Below are positions 1 to 11,160 of a stretch of 64,000 nucleotides of DNA, piece by piece (the stretch's first letter is position 1; each line of letters opens with the position of its first letter). Both the position numbers and the translations under genes were made by a program. The notes below the pieces were generated by a model, which saw only the letters and a program-made list of their open reading frames with translations, was not told the origin of the DNA and did no database searches. Source of the DNA: Euphorbia lathyris (lineage: Eukaryota; Streptophyta; Magnoliopsida; Malpighiales; Euphorbiaceae); NCBI RefSeq assembly GCF_963576675.1, contig NC_088911.1, positions 91,789,256 to 91,853,255 of the forward strand, written 5' to 3'.

Positions 1-2040
1 TATGCACTGCCTATAGGAGGAGCATCGAATGTCCTAGTATTCCTACCAGCGCCGATAAAATTGGAACAAGTCTATCATGATCAAAGCCTAATGCTTCATA
101 TGCCTTTTGAGTAACAATGTTGACAGAACTTCTAGTATCTATGAATACCCTCCGAACATTGAATTCTTCCAACAAAATTTTAATAACTAAGGCATCATTA
201 TGTGCCTACCGCGTAAAGTTGCCAAAAGAGAATTCAGATTTTGCGGCAATTCTCTCTTGGTCCTTGTGGATTCTTCTTCGCTTTGTTGAACGATCCTCTT
301 TAGGTCCTTCAGCAATCATATTAATGACTCCACGAGGAGCCCTTTCTTCATGTTGTTTTCCTTTGGAATCTTTTGACCTAATGACATTCTTCAAAAACTT
401 GTCTAACTTTCCAGCTTCTGCCATTTTATTCAACTCCGTAGTCAACTGTCTACAATCTTCGGTATCATGACCTTCAGATTTATGAAATTCACAATACTGG
501 CCATCATGTGTTCGGCTGGAACATTTCGGCTTGGGGGATATTGAATGTGTTGTGTGTTTGATTCCACCAAGTAGAGGATTTCTTTCCGAGGAGCATTTAG
601 AGGGGTATAGTTTCGAAATGAATGATCTTTAGATCCTTTATTATCCTTTTTGCTCTTGTCACTTTTGGATTCTTTCGATTGATGAACCGAACTCAACCTA
701 TCCTTGAGCAAGGGATTCAACTTGTGGTTATCCTATTTAACAAAATCACGGGCTTTCCTCATCAAATTAGGAAAATTCTTCGGTCTCCGAATGGTAAGCT
801 TATTGGACAAATCCTTGGTTCAACAATTACTTGCCATAACTTCTACCGCCCCATCAACATTCAGATGTTTGATCTGAATAGCCACTCACTAGAACCATTC
901 AACCCACTCATTCAAAGATTCGTTAGGCTCTTGCACCAGATAGTTAAGATCTTGCATTGCCTTACTTTCAGGAATATAAGTGATAAAATGGTCCGCAAAC
1001 TCTTTAGACATTTGCTTGAAAGATCTAATAGATCCTGGCAAGAGTTGGTCATACCAATAAGCGATTGAATCTCTCAATATCGTTGAAAATAATCGACACA
1101 TGAGTACATCGATCGCTGTTGTGGTTTATAGATCTTTCAAGAAATTCTTCACGTGCAAGGTTGGATCTGTCATGTCGTTGTAATCTTTGAGTAGTGGGTA
1201 CTTGAAACCCATTGGCATCGTCTGACTCATTATTTCAGCAATCAAAGGTGTATCCACGTCTGTTGTCTCTGGCATCATGGACTCTAGCCCTTCGTCCTTC
1301 ATCACATGCCGAAACTCATTCTTGATGAGATTATATACTTCCTCTTTTAAGGACGATTCGCTTTTTTTCGCTTCGGTTGCTTACAATCGCGGTACTCAGG
1401 TGATTTAGAAACCTCCAACCTTTTCTTATAGGCCTTACGTCGTTTTTGGGATCTGGATCCTCCCAGCTTTGGAACATGCCTGGTATAAGAAGGTGAATGA
1501 TGACGCCTTCTATGCAAAGGGCTCTTAGGTCTTTCCTTAGATCTTCCTCTAAATATCTCAAGTTGAGACTCCTTAGAAAATCCCCACTTCCTTGGACATG
1601 ATGGTGCAACATGATGTCCCGTAAAACAAGCAACTGACCATCTTCCGTCACCATGCCTCCCATCATCTCTTGCCTCTTTCAACTCTAGGCGCGTAACTTC
1701 CATTTGCACAGCATGCTCCGCTCAGAGAATATTCATGGATTCTTGAGCATATCACATGTTATATATCAACTGTGTGGCTAGTCTGTCCATAAAACTGCAT
1801 AGCTCAAGATCTAATGACACTAAGCAATCATCAATTCTTTGGTCTAAAGTTGGTGTAACTATTAGTGGCGAAAGCGGATGATTGCGAGAATCAACCAAGC
1901 TACAATGAAATGCTGAAGAAGTTCTAGGAATATCTTCAGCCCGTTGATTAAGTTGAATCACCGACTGAACGATAGGTTGAATTATAGGATTAATGATTGA
2001 ACCTTGAACTTGAACCATCTTTTCACGAAAAGCGATCCAC
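1..2040 (-). pseudogene. Ty3/gypsy gag-protease relic
   Basis: Read on the minus strand this is a broken gag running into the start of a retroviral-type protease. In order: an N-terminal piece (2018-1752), an Arg/Ser-rich piece with RRRHHSPS (1709-1347), the gag core (1101-889) with SIAYWYDQLLPGSIRSF and NESLNEWVEWF, which match the Retrotrans_gag pattern of plant gypsy elements, then a knuckle-like segment YCEFHKSEGHDTEDC (about 500-450), RGVINMIAEG (about 330) and finally VFIDTRSSVNI (about 155-120). The last is the aspartic protease active-site loop, with DTR where DTG is expected, so the enzyme would be dead. Frames change several times. The element continues past the left edge of the window. 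Confidence 0.85.
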
Positions 2041-2151
2041 GCTCACCGCATCAAATGATATTTGTCTTTCTGTAATTTACCTTCTAATTGCTTCCGATGA
2101 CCCGAATCAATGAATAATTGTCAGAAAAGAGGTCGGAGGTCCGGTGAACCT

Positions 2152-2162
2152 CTCTGATACTA
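2152..2162 (-). other. primer-binding-site-like sequence of the gypsy relic
   Basis: On the minus strand this reads TAGTATCAGAG, one mismatch from the TGGTATCAGAG site complementary to initiator methionine tRNA. It lies between the LTR-like region (higher coordinates) and the gag relic, which is where a primer-binding site belongs. Confidence 0.5.
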
Positions 2163-2565
2163 AAGTCAATAAATATTTGAGGAAATATTGAACCAACTTT
2201 AAGCAATACATTAAAGAGTTGAGTTAAGGAAATGATGTACCTGTGACAACTGAGTCTTAAGGTATTTATAGGAAAAGTATTGTGTACCTAGACACGTGGT
2301 GATGTCTAATTGGTCTTCGGACCTATATTTTCGTTCCGAAATACGTGTGAAATGGAGAGCGTACATTTAGAATCCAACGTGATCCTTGATCCACGTGTCA
2401 TCTTTAGACAGCTCCCGAAAAGATGTTAATTAGTTGAATGTCAGTACTTGACCGAAGAGAAATTCGCTCATTGACCTTAATAAAATTGGAGAAATGCTGA
2501 CTTTAACATTTAGCTGAAACCTACCAATTTAAGACATATAAATGAGTACCGTATCAAAAAATAAA
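2163..2565 (-). mobile_element. LTR-like region of the gypsy relic
   Basis: This stretch lies upstream of the primer-binding-like site and gag on the minus strand and should be the 5' LTR. A minus-strand TATA box (CTATAAATAC, about 2273-2264) would start transcription towards gag. The outer boundary is uncertain: a possible TG start lies near 2565, but I see no second LTR and no target-site duplication in the window. Confidence 0.45.
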
Positions 2566-3189
2566 CATGAAATGTTTAACCGAACATCTAATTTATTTTT
2601 ATTTTTTTTTTAAATTGAAAATACAAACACCAAGTAATCAAACAACCCTAAACGATGGTATGAAAATGTGGATGAGGTGGCAAAATAAGAAGAGATGAAG
2701 TGGAAAAGGTGGCAAGTATCACGTGAAAAGGGAATGGTGGAGATTGGGTTTGGGATTGGAGTGGGGAATAAATTAATAATAGAGAAAGGGATAGAAGAAG
2801 GAAAGGTTCTACGAATTCAAATTATAAGTGGGCCCACATCAAACCCCATTACGTGGCTGGCTGTTCTGTTTTCTTTTTCATGTCCTCACTTTGCCCATGT
2901 CTTTCTTCAGAAAAATTTATCTTTTGCATCGCTTATCTTCTTGTTTCTCTATTAAATAACATCTATTATATTATATTATATAAATCCATTTCTTAGATAA
3001 TCATGAAATGGAACCTAATAAAATCTTTATTATAAATTCATTAACTTATCACTCTGGTGGGCTGAATCTTCAAATTCATTAATTTTTTGGTTGTGGGTTT
3101 TCAATATTTGGCATTTTTTAAGAAATAATAAAAAATAATAAAATTCAAAACATTATTTATCAATTATATATACTAATAACTCAGAATAT
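2566..3189. other. AT-rich intergenic DNA, nothing recognised
   Basis: No coding region, terminal repeat or RNA gene is recognised. The open frame at 2695-2955 is short, low in complexity and resembles no known protein. Confidence 0.6.
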
Positions 3190-3344
3190 CAAATTTTTTA
3201 CTCGTCAACGGTCGTTTTGAGACATTGAGTGGCCTGGTGTTAAAAAGTGTTAAGGTCAGTGACATACCATTAAGAATTGAAGTTAAATGACCATAATGTT
3301 AAAATGGTAAAGTTCAGTAATCATGGATGTAATTTACCCACTAT
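3190..3344. mobile_element. one end of a Mutator-like non-autonomous element (partial)
   Basis: Read from the right on the minus strand, the sequence starts GGGTAAATTACATCCATG and goes on through CACTGAACTTTACC. This resembles the long terminal repeats of plant MULE-derived elements such as the one at 4759-5257. No matching inverted copy is visible nearby, so it looks like a single remaining end. The assignment rests on general resemblance. Confidence 0.35.
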
Positions 3345-3822
3345 ATAAATGTCACAAACAAAGTGATGTCGTTTTGAATGAGGGAGAAAGGTAATTTTTT
3401 TAACTAAATAAGGTACAAATGAAAAGAAAAAAATCCAAATTACAATTACAATTGATTTGATTTTACTGTTTCATTTCAACATTGAGGTTTAATTATATAA
3501 TTATATAGAATAATATATATAAAGGCCAACTAAAAAAGCTTATATGAACTCTTTAAAGAGTAACAAATTAACAAAATGCTAACGTGTCAAAAATACAAAA
3601 TATTCTCTCAAATCAATTCAGCACCGCTCCCTTAAATTTTCTCTTCTTCTTTTTCATCCGCCTCTTATTTTAGGGTATTTATGTAATTTAACTTGGAACT
3701 GTTCATGGCCGTTTGCCGTCCAATCAGTTCAAGCTAACTTTTAATGGGCTACACTTGGTATTCAATCTGGCCCAACCCAGACACATATAACTTTTTACAT
3801 CACTGTATCTTACTGTTAAAAT
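3345..3822. other. AT-rich intergenic DNA
   Basis: No gene is recognised. The last 8 bases (3815-3822, GTTAAAAT) are the left target-site copy of the adjoining hAT element. Confidence 0.6.
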
Positions 3823-4747
3823 TAGACCTGTTCAAAAGCCCACTAGCCCGCTCAACCCGTCCAGACCTACTCTTCAGAGACTAGACTTGGACATATATAT
3901 TTCGTAATAGGTCCGGTCCGGTTCAAACCCGCTTAGGCCCGAATATAATGTAGGTTGGACCTGGAATCTATCTCAAAATCCAGGCCCAGCCCGGTCCGGT
4001 CCGAATTTTTAATAATAATTTTTGTTTAATTAATTTTATAGTTTAATAAACTTTAGGGTTAGGTTATGCTTACTTTGTTTTTAACAAAGTAAGCCTTACT
4101 TTGTTTTTTCCACCATTGGATAGTGATGAACTTTGACAAAGTAAGCTCATCCAATGGTGGGAAAAACAAAGTAAAACATACTTTATAAAAAACAGAGTAA
4201 GCATAGAAAGCACTATATTCAAATTAAAAAAAAACTTTATATTCCAAAAATAGATTTTTCCAGTTTCTTAAATATAAATATGTAACATTTTCAAATATAA
4301 AATAAAATTATAAAACTTTAGCTGTACGATTTCAATTGATATAGTATTTGTAATTTATAAAAAAAACAGTACCATTTATTAATTGTATTTCATAATCAGT
4401 TATACTTTATAGATTATTTGTTGATTAGTTTGTATTTATAAATTTATAAAAAATGCATTTAGGATTAGCTATTTCCAGAAAGTTTGTTATTTAAAGTAGT
4501 CCGATGTTGGTTTATTAGTAGAATAGGAAAAAAACAATTCAAACTTTATCTATTTTATTTTCTTATAGAATTTGAAACATTGTGGACGGGCTGGGCTGGG
4601 CTGGGTTTGGGATTTGTATTTTGGGCTCGACCCCAGTCCGGCCTGAGCCCGTACTTTGAAAGTTATGGGCTAATTTGGACCTGGACAAATGATATTATTG
4701 CTAAGCCCGGCCCGAGCCCAGCCCGACCCAACCCATGAATAGGTCTA
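3823..4747. mobile_element. non-autonomous hAT-type element, 925 bp
   Basis: The ends are imperfect inverted repeats: TAGACCTGTTCA at 3823-3834 and TGAATAGGTCTA at 4736-4747. The 8-bp sequence GTTAAAAT occurs directly on both sides (3815-3822 and 4748-4755), which is the target-site length of hAT transposons. Both subterminal regions are packed with GCCCG/CGGGC and GGGCTGGGC motifs, plausibly transposase-binding repeats. No transposase is encoded, so movement would depend on an autonomous hAT element. A smaller foldback lies inside it (4065-4205). Confidence 0.85.
4065..4205. repeat. foldback (MITE-like) inside the hAT element
   Basis: Arms of about 55 bp face each other. The left arm begins TATGCTTACTTTGTTTTT and includes CCACCATTGGAT; the right arm begins ATCCAATGGTGG and ends AGAGTAAGCATA. 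The arms are flanked by TA, which would fit a Stowaway-type insertion. A transcript of either strand could form a long hairpin. Confidence 0.55.
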
Positions 4748-4758
4748 GTTAAAATTAA

Positions 4759-5257
4759 GGGTAAAGTTCAAATAAAACCCCTGTGGTTTCACTAATTTTC
4801 AGATAAAGGACTGTGGTTTACTTTTTGTCAAAACGAGGACTGAGGTTTTCAACTTTAGCAAAATAAGGACTTTTTCGATTGATAATATTAAAATCACCCT
4901 TAACAACTTCAAAAATGACATATTTTAAGAACTACTAATATTCTAAGCAACTTTAATTCTTCAACTTTTTTATTTCGAGCTTATTTAGACGATGTTTGGT
5001 AAAGAGAGAGAAAGTTAATGTTTAGAGAGAGAAAGTTCCAAAAAAGATGATTTTCTAAAATCGAAAATGTAGTTCCATAGAAAATATGACATTGAACAAC
5101 TTTAATTCTTGAAAATTTTCATTTTCAGGTCGTTAAAGATAGTTTTAATAGCATTATTAAAAGTGTGAAACCTCAGTCCTCGTTTTGACAAAAAGTAAAC
5201 CAGAGTCCTTTATCTGAAAATTAGTGAAACCACATGGGTTTTATTTGAACTTTCCCC
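4759..5257. mobile_element. Mutator-like non-autonomous element (MULE-MITE), 499 bp
   Basis: Terminal inverted repeats of about 90 bp are nearly identical. The left end begins GGGTAAAGTTCAAATAAAAC, and the reverse complement of the right end begins GGGGAAAGTTCAAATAAAAC. The 9-bp direct repeat TAAAATTAA lies at 4750-4758 and 5258-5266. Long terminal repeats with a 9-bp duplication are the Mutator superfamily signature. No open reading frame is present. Its left target copy overlaps the right target copy of the hAT element. Confidence 0.88.
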
Positions 5258-5266
5258 TAAAATTAA

Positions 5267-5859
5267 TTCTAAATAATATCACTCTTTTATATATATTATA
5301 AATAAAATACTTTTTATACACTAATTAGCAAAATTTAGATCACAATTTATAAATTTTAAATCTTAATAATTTATAAACCTTTATTTTCAAAATATATTAA
5401 AAATAATTATTTACGTTTGACAATTTAAATTATTATTTACACAGTTATAAATATTTTCTAAAATATGATTCTATTTAAATTTCCCAACATAAAATGTGGA
5501 AGACTTGACCTGGCTCGATTTTTTTTTATATATATACATATATTACAATTTTGTTTTTAATATAAATATATTTAAAATAATGTTTATCAAGTTACATTGA
5601 ATTAATTAACTAGATTATAGTTTGCTAAATCATGATCCAAGGAGAAAAGCAAAAAAAATAGAAATAAATTGATGGTGAGAAACCACGTATCACCTTTAAC
5701 ACTCTTCGAAAAGAGAAGTTTTTTTTGTTTGAAGACAATAAGATAAGAATCGACTATCCATCCAAATTTAAAAAAGGACGAAGCAATGGAAAATACTATC
5801 ACTTCCATAAAAGCAAAAGCCACGAGACAAAGGACTTAGGCAATTAATCACTGAATTGG
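5267..5859. other. AT-rich intergenic DNA
   Basis: Nothing is recognised. A 73-codon minus-strand frame (5602-5823) has biased hydrophobic composition and no known homologue that I recognise. Confidence 0.6.
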
Positions 5860-6440
5860 AGAAAATGGTTGAAAGCGGCAAGCTGGACTGATTCCTATAT
5901 TTTTATAGCTAAGATTCGAAGAAAGAAAAAGAAAGTAAAACTGAGGCCGCATTCGTAAAGGGGTCATCAACGTCATAGCAAGAGGGCACCGTTCAAAGAG
6001 AAAAAGAGAAGAAATAGCTCCCTTGGAAAAGGTAAAGGAGCAGCAGTCCGATTTCTACTTCGGTAACTTAAAAAATAGGCGGGAAGAGTGGTATGATGAT
6101 GCTTTGGTAATTGAGATGTTGATTGGAGAATTCAAAGTTCGAAGAGGTTGTAAATACAAGCAACTTCATCAACATCATCACACGGAAAGTCTTCGAAAAT
6201 CTTGGATGTCGAAATAAGGGATTCGTCAACATCATCACCGGGAGAGAGAAATTAACCACAACCACAACCACAATCCCACTAGTAGGAATAAGTGGCACTT
6301 TCTGCCTCTCCTAAGAAGCGCTCACTTGGATGTGGAAATAAGGGATTCAGGACCTAATTAGAGGAGCACAGCGGAATTCCTCGTGGTTGACACCATTTTG
6401 CCTTAAAACACAACATCGATACTTTCACCTGATGCCATGC
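5860..6440 (+). pseudogene. second Ty3/gypsy gag-protease relic, plus strand
   Basis: In several frames this matches the same region as the relic at 1-450 on the other strand. KMVESGKL (about 5865) parallels KMAEAGKL, RKGVINVIARG (about 5955) parallels RGVINMIAEG, DFYFGNL parallels EFSFGNF, and DALVIEMLIGEFKVRR (6097-6144) parallels DALVIKILLEEFNVRR. It then reads INIITRKVFENLG and AEFLVVDTILP, both typical of the gypsy protease region. Many frameshifts and stops show it is dead. No LTRs are seen, so it is a fragment. Confidence 0.75.
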
Positions 6441-6827
6441 AAATGTCACGGACATATCAGCAGATGTCATGATATATTCACTAAACATTGATCAATCAGT
6501 GACATGAGTATGTTAGAAGAAGAAGAACCATGATCTGAAAAAGCAAAAGATAATTAGTACCGAAGTTAAGAAGTCGATAGATTGCCACTACATTATGATT
6601 GTCCAATATCCTAAATGGCTAGCCATTGTATTGAATAATGATAATGGCAATTATCATCGTTAGGTTTGAAATAAACCCTATATATACAAACTCCAATACA
6701 AACAACAAACCAATAGTAGAATAGAATGAATAAGAGATTAGGATAAGTGTTATCTTAACTCTGTTTAAACACTCATGATTTTGTAGCCAGAAGTTCTACT
6801 ATTTTATGAACAATACAACCAACTAAT
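6441..6827. other. intergenic DNA, nothing recognised
   Basis: Possibly further decayed retroelement sequence continuing from the gypsy relic, but no motif is readable. Confidence 0.5.
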
Positions 6828-6836
6828 TTAATTGAA

Positions 6837-7348
6837 GGCTTAATACATCATTTGTCCCTTGAACTTGTTCAAAAAATTGAATTGGTCCCTGAACTTTTAA
6901 AGTGTCTCGGTACCCTTCTGAACTTACATAAAATGTTTAGTTAGTTCCCTGAACTTACGTAAAATGTAATCAATTGATAACTCGATTGCAAAAAAGTAGT
7001 TAAATGCGGAAAATGTATTGCATTCGTCTTAAGAAAAAGTAAAACAATCAAGATCGGGGTATTGCGATTGTAATATTAAAGAATACAAGGTTTATAGTTG
7101 AGCAAGTAATAACTTCATTTTTACTCTATTCTTGAATTATGTAATAACATTCTAAGACACGCGAAATACATTTTCCGCATTTAACTTACTTTTTTTGCAA
7201 CCGAATGATCAATTGATTACATTTTACGCAAGTTCAAGGGCTAACTGAATATTTTATGCAAGTTCAGTGGACTATCGCAATACTTTGAAAGTTCAGGGGG
7301 GCTAATCAAGCTTTTTGGATAAATTGTGGGTAAAGAATGTATTAAACC
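6837..7348. mobile_element. Mutator-like non-autonomous element, 512 bp
   Basis: The ends are inverted repeats: GGCTTAATACATC at the left and GAATGTATTAAACC at the right. Longer subterminal similarity includes GTCCCTGAACTT-type segments facing AGTTCAGGGG, and an inner pair around AATTGATTACATTTTACG. The 9-bp direct repeat TTAATTGAA lies at 6828-6836 and 7349-7357. No coding capacity. Confidence 0.82.
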
Positions 7349-7513
7349 TTAATTGAAATACTCTTTAATTGTTCTTTTTCCCATCCAAAAACTTGGCTAA
7401 TATAAATTCAGAGCAGTTCCACGTGCAATTTCGTTAGTTTTAATGTAGTTTCTCCTTGTTGTCATCTTACATTGGAATTGGAGATCAATTTCCTAATCGT
7501 TTTGAAATATATC

Positions 7514-7894
7514 GAGGTGTTTGCTAGAAGGGATATAGGAGGTGGGATAGGGATAAAAAAACACGAGATAAGTTATCCCGTGTTTGTTTGGGAGATAGGA
7601 GAGTGAGATGGATGAAGGATAAGCTTCTTATCCCTCAAATCCTATACCCAGGAGGGGGTGGTATAAGGAGGTGAGATAAGCTCCTGCGATTTTAATAGGA
7701 CCTCAAAATGTTATGTAGTTTAAATAGGGTTAAAATAGTAAAATGTATTATTTTATCCCTATCCCTATCCCACGTACCAAACGTTGAATAATAATTTTCG
7801 ACTATCATATTTTTATCCTTATCCCAACATTTATCTTTATCCTTGTCCCAACCTTTATCCTTATCCCTATCCCAATAGAATACCAAACGCCCCG
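7514..7894. mobile_element. MITE-like repeat rich in GGGATA/TATCCC
   Basis: The left end (GAGGTGTTTGCTAG) and the right end (TACCAAACGCCCC) are imperfect inverted repeats of the GGGGTGTTTGG type common in plant MITEs. The left half is rich in GGGATA-like units and the right half in TTATCCCTATCCC units, so the two halves can pair. I do not see a clear target duplication, so the superfamily is left open. Confidence 0.5.
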
Positions 7895-8315
7895 TATATG
7901 TTTGGGCTTTAGAATATAAACTAATTAATCGTTTTGGGTAATTTTGACTATGAAACAAATTAATTCCTCATTTTAGGTTGACAAAGTGATATAAATGTAT
8001 TAATAGATGACTCTGGAATTTATTACAGTTTATCATATCGGATTGAAGCAAATTAACTAATAACGATATATATCAAACTGTATTTTTCAGCGGACATTTT
8101 GCAATTATTAAACTGATTCAGTAATTCCTTTTTCTAATTAAAGAAAAATTACCAGAGTAAATATTCTTCATCCCAAAAATTTACAAGAATATATATCTAG
8201 AAAGATTTGAACACAATTTATGTTGTTGACACCTTAAAAAAACCAAAAGAACATAACAAAAAACAATAACAAAAACAAGAAAATCCGAGCACAAGTTGTT
8301 TGTTTGTTGACCCTT
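7895..8315. other. upstream region of gene 1
   Basis: AT-rich DNA without a recognised gene; it should contain the distal promoter of the receptor-like gene at 8407. Confidence 0.5.
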
Positions 8316-8321
8316 TATAAA
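8316..8321 (+). promoter_or_regulatory. probable TATA box of gene 1
   Basis: TATAAA in the context CCTTTATAAACAAAAC, 91 bases before the ATG at 8407. A start of transcription about 30 bases further on would give a leader of roughly 60 bases, made up almost entirely of the hairpin at 8350-8408. Confidence 0.5.
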
Positions 8322-8349
8322 CAAAACAAAAAGAAGAAGATAGAAAGAA

Positions 8350-8408
8350 ATATATTTCCTTTAAATCTGAAGAAATTATTCATTTTTTCAGATTTAAAGG
8401 AAATATAT
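8350..8408 (+). promoter_or_regulatory. perfect 21-bp hairpin reaching the start codon of gene 1
   Basis: Bases 8350-8370 and 8388-8408 are exact reverse complements, with a 17-base loop. The right arm ends with the first two bases of the ATG (8407-8409). In the mRNA this would be an AU-rich stem immediately before and including the start codon, which could hinder or tune initiation. An alternative is a small palindromic duplication without function. The pairing is seen directly; the role is inference. Confidence 0.7.
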
Positions 8409-10022
8409 GGCCAAAATTGACGCAGCAATCTGGTGTTTGACTTGTGTTCTTGTGTTGGCAATATCGTCATGTTCAGGCAAGAAAATTACTAGTAATAATG
8501 TTAGAAGAGATAGCTTGACAATTGGACAAAAACTTGAGGTTTCCGACACAATTATATCTGCAGGAGGTTATTTTGAACTTGGTTTCTTCTCTTCTAAAAA
8601 GTCAAAAAATCAATATTTAGGAATATGGTTTAAGAAAAGCTTGACCAAGACTATTGTCTGGGTTGCTAACCGATCTAACCCTGTCAAAACCCCATTACCT
8701 GTCTTAACTTTCCGTGAAGATGGGAACCTTGAAATTATGGAAGGTGCATCTAATTCTTTCATGGTCACAAATGTCTCTTTATTGAATAATATTAACAAGG
8801 CCAGAATTGTACTTTTAGATTCTGGAAACTTAGTTTTACAAGACATTAATTCTATAGTTTTATGGCAAAGTTTTGATTTTCCGACAGATACAGTATTGCC
8901 TGGAATGAAAACAGGATACGATAAAGCAACTGGAAAAACATGGTCTTACAGGTCTTGGAAAAGTCCTAGGGATCCAAGTCCTGGGAAATACTCATTGGCT
9001 CTTGATCCAACCGGGTCCGGTTGGTCTTTTATCCGGGAACGAAATAATATTCACGGCTTGTACTGGGTCGGTTATGGTTCCAATTCATACCATACTTACA
9101 ATGTCAGAAACAAAAACGTCTATTACAAGAGATATGTGAACCAACAGAATAATTCATTCTACCTCGAATTTGATATCGATGATGATAAGGATTTCTTTAT
9201 CAGATATGTTCTTAACACTGTTGGAATGTTTGAGGTCTACTTCTGGTCTGAAAATGACCTTGATTGGACTAAATTTATGCAGTTACCAAACGAAATTTGT
9301 GACTTTTATGGCTATTGTGGTAACTTTGCAGTTTGCGATTCAACTTCTCGTAATATATGCTCTTGTTTTCAAGGGTTTCAGCCCATCGAACCTGAAAATT
9401 GGGAGAAACAAAATTACGGTGGAGGATGTGAGAGGCCTAAAGCTTTGGAATGCACCAAAATGCAGACCTTTCACTTTGCAAAGATGCCTAATGTTACATT
9501 GCCTTCAAATCCAATATTCATACCCGGAATTCAGAAAAGCGCAGATTGCGAATCAGCCTGCGTTGCCAACTGTTCTTGTAACGGTTATTCTTACAGCGAA
9601 AACCGGTGTTGGATCCTTGGAAATGCTACCAATGTGCAACCGGTTAATAGTCCTGATGCAGCTGGAATTGATATATACATCAAGATTTCAGCTTCTGTCT
9701 TGAATGAAACACACAAGGGTATGTTTTTATTTTTATTATCAATTCTTATTATTTTTTATTAATACGTACTTGTAAGAAATAATAATGTAATTAAAGTGTA
9801 AGCAAAATTTACAATAAAACAAAATTTAAAAGAATAAAAAAAAAAAAGTGCTGGATCTAATAAAATTGATGCATATTTGGTAAATTGATATGAACAGATA
9901 CAGTAAGGCTGGGGGAAGGTCTCCATGGGTGGGCGTTCTATGTAGTATCAACTATAGTGCTCTTCTCTGCTACCATTGTGGTTCTTCTCATAATATTTTT
10001 GTCAAATGATAAGAGAAATTAG
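8407..10022 (+). CDS. G-type lectin S-domain receptor-like protein lacking a kinase (gene 1)
   Basis: Two exons, 8407-9718 and 9898-10022, joined by a 179-base GT-AG intron in phase 1, give about 478 residues. In order: signal peptide (hydrophobic residues about 8-22), bulb-type lectin domain (about 35-150, with LGIWFKK and WVANRSNP), S-locus glycoprotein region with WQSFDFPTDTVLPGMK and the cysteine-rich [13 protein letters not shown] segment (about residue 298), PAN-like domain (CESACVANCSCNGYSY), then a membrane helix (FYVVSTIVLFSATIVVLL) and the short tail SNDKRN. There is no kinase: the frame stops at 10020-10022 and nothing kinase-like follows. Genes 2 and 3 are full receptor kinases, so this is either a truncated paralogue or a receptor-like protein acting as decoy or co-receptor. 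Without splicing the frame would end at 9762. Confidence 0.82.
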
Positions 10023-10416
10023 ACTGATATTAGAAAATTGTTAGCACAATGACTAGTTCAATTTGTACATATATATATTAACGTATGTATACGTGAAAAA
10101 TAAATTCTTTTTATTTGATTTCATTAACATATATGGTACTATTACAATTCTGACTTTTTATGTAATTTGTCACGTTTGAAGTTAAATATTGACACATATA
10201 ATAAATTTTGTTCATGAATGTTGTGGTGATTAAGGAATTAACCTGAACTTGATTATATACTACCCCTTATTCGGATGCCTCTTTTACTCCTAACCTGAAC
10301 CACAAAGCCAACGGAGGATACGGTTTCGTATGCACTTCTAGCTATGAGAGATCCATAGCTTACACCACATTCATAAACTTTAATAAAATAAAATAAAAAA
10401 AGGATATGTATTCAGC
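10023..10416. other. 3' flank of gene 1
   Basis: AT-rich; probably contains the 3' untranslated region. No kinase-coding remnant is readable in any frame. Confidence 0.5.
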
Positions 10417-11160
10417 TAGTAGGAGTGTTAATGAGTTAAGATAACCCGTAAAGCAAGCTCAGCCAAAGCTTGGCTTGACAGGGCTCGAGATATTAATGAG
10501 TCGTGTCTGAACTTTCTTAAATTTGGCTCAAAAACTTACACACCTCAATTATTTTTTAATTTATATATATATATTAATTCAAAATAAAATAAATAATGTT
10601 CATGGGAAAAAAATTAGTAACTAGTTATGGACTTTAACTCTCCACTAATTACAACTCACAACGGCCATAAAAACACTTAAAGGCTGCTTTAGGGCTTTGG
10701 CTTATCCGAAAATCAGGAGCTCGAAATTCAAAGTACAAAACCTAAAAGCTAATCTACTTATAACTCCGAAGTGTTCTCTCTTTATTTTTATTTTATCTAC
10801 GCCTGTAACGCTATTAGTACCTTCCACATCGCAACAACTTACACCATCAGCAAGACAATCTACAAATTGTGAGTTTGTCCTTTTCGACCTCCAATGGCTT
10901 AAAGCTCAGTCATGACATGTGATTTTTTTTCTTTTTTTGAATCTTTTAAACTGATGCGGAATATGTTATACGATTTTTAATTTTTGTTTTCTATGTTACT
11001 TATTCTATGCATGTATGATTAATCGGGTTAAAGATCACTAAAGCTCACTAAAATCCCGATTGGTCAAATCTCGACTCGAAAGGACTTGGCTCGAGAAACT
11101 AACGAGTCAATACTGATACTACCTAGACTCGTATCGATTGTTCTCATTAACACTCCTCTA
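10417..11160. mobile_element. hAT-like non-autonomous element
   Basis: The left end AGGAGTGTTAATGAG (10421-10435) is matched by CTCATTAACACTCCT (11143-11157) at the right end. Subterminal parts contain GCTCGAG and GGCTTGAC-type repeats, typical of plant hAT derivatives. I could not find a convincing 8-bp target duplication, so the exact limits are uncertain. The frame at 10697-10915 inside it shows no recognisable protein. Confidence 0.6.

Noticed and set aside
5602..5823. 73-codon minus-strand open frame
   Set aside because: AT-rich, hydrophobic low-complexity composition, no recognised domain, no promoter or splice context; likely chance.
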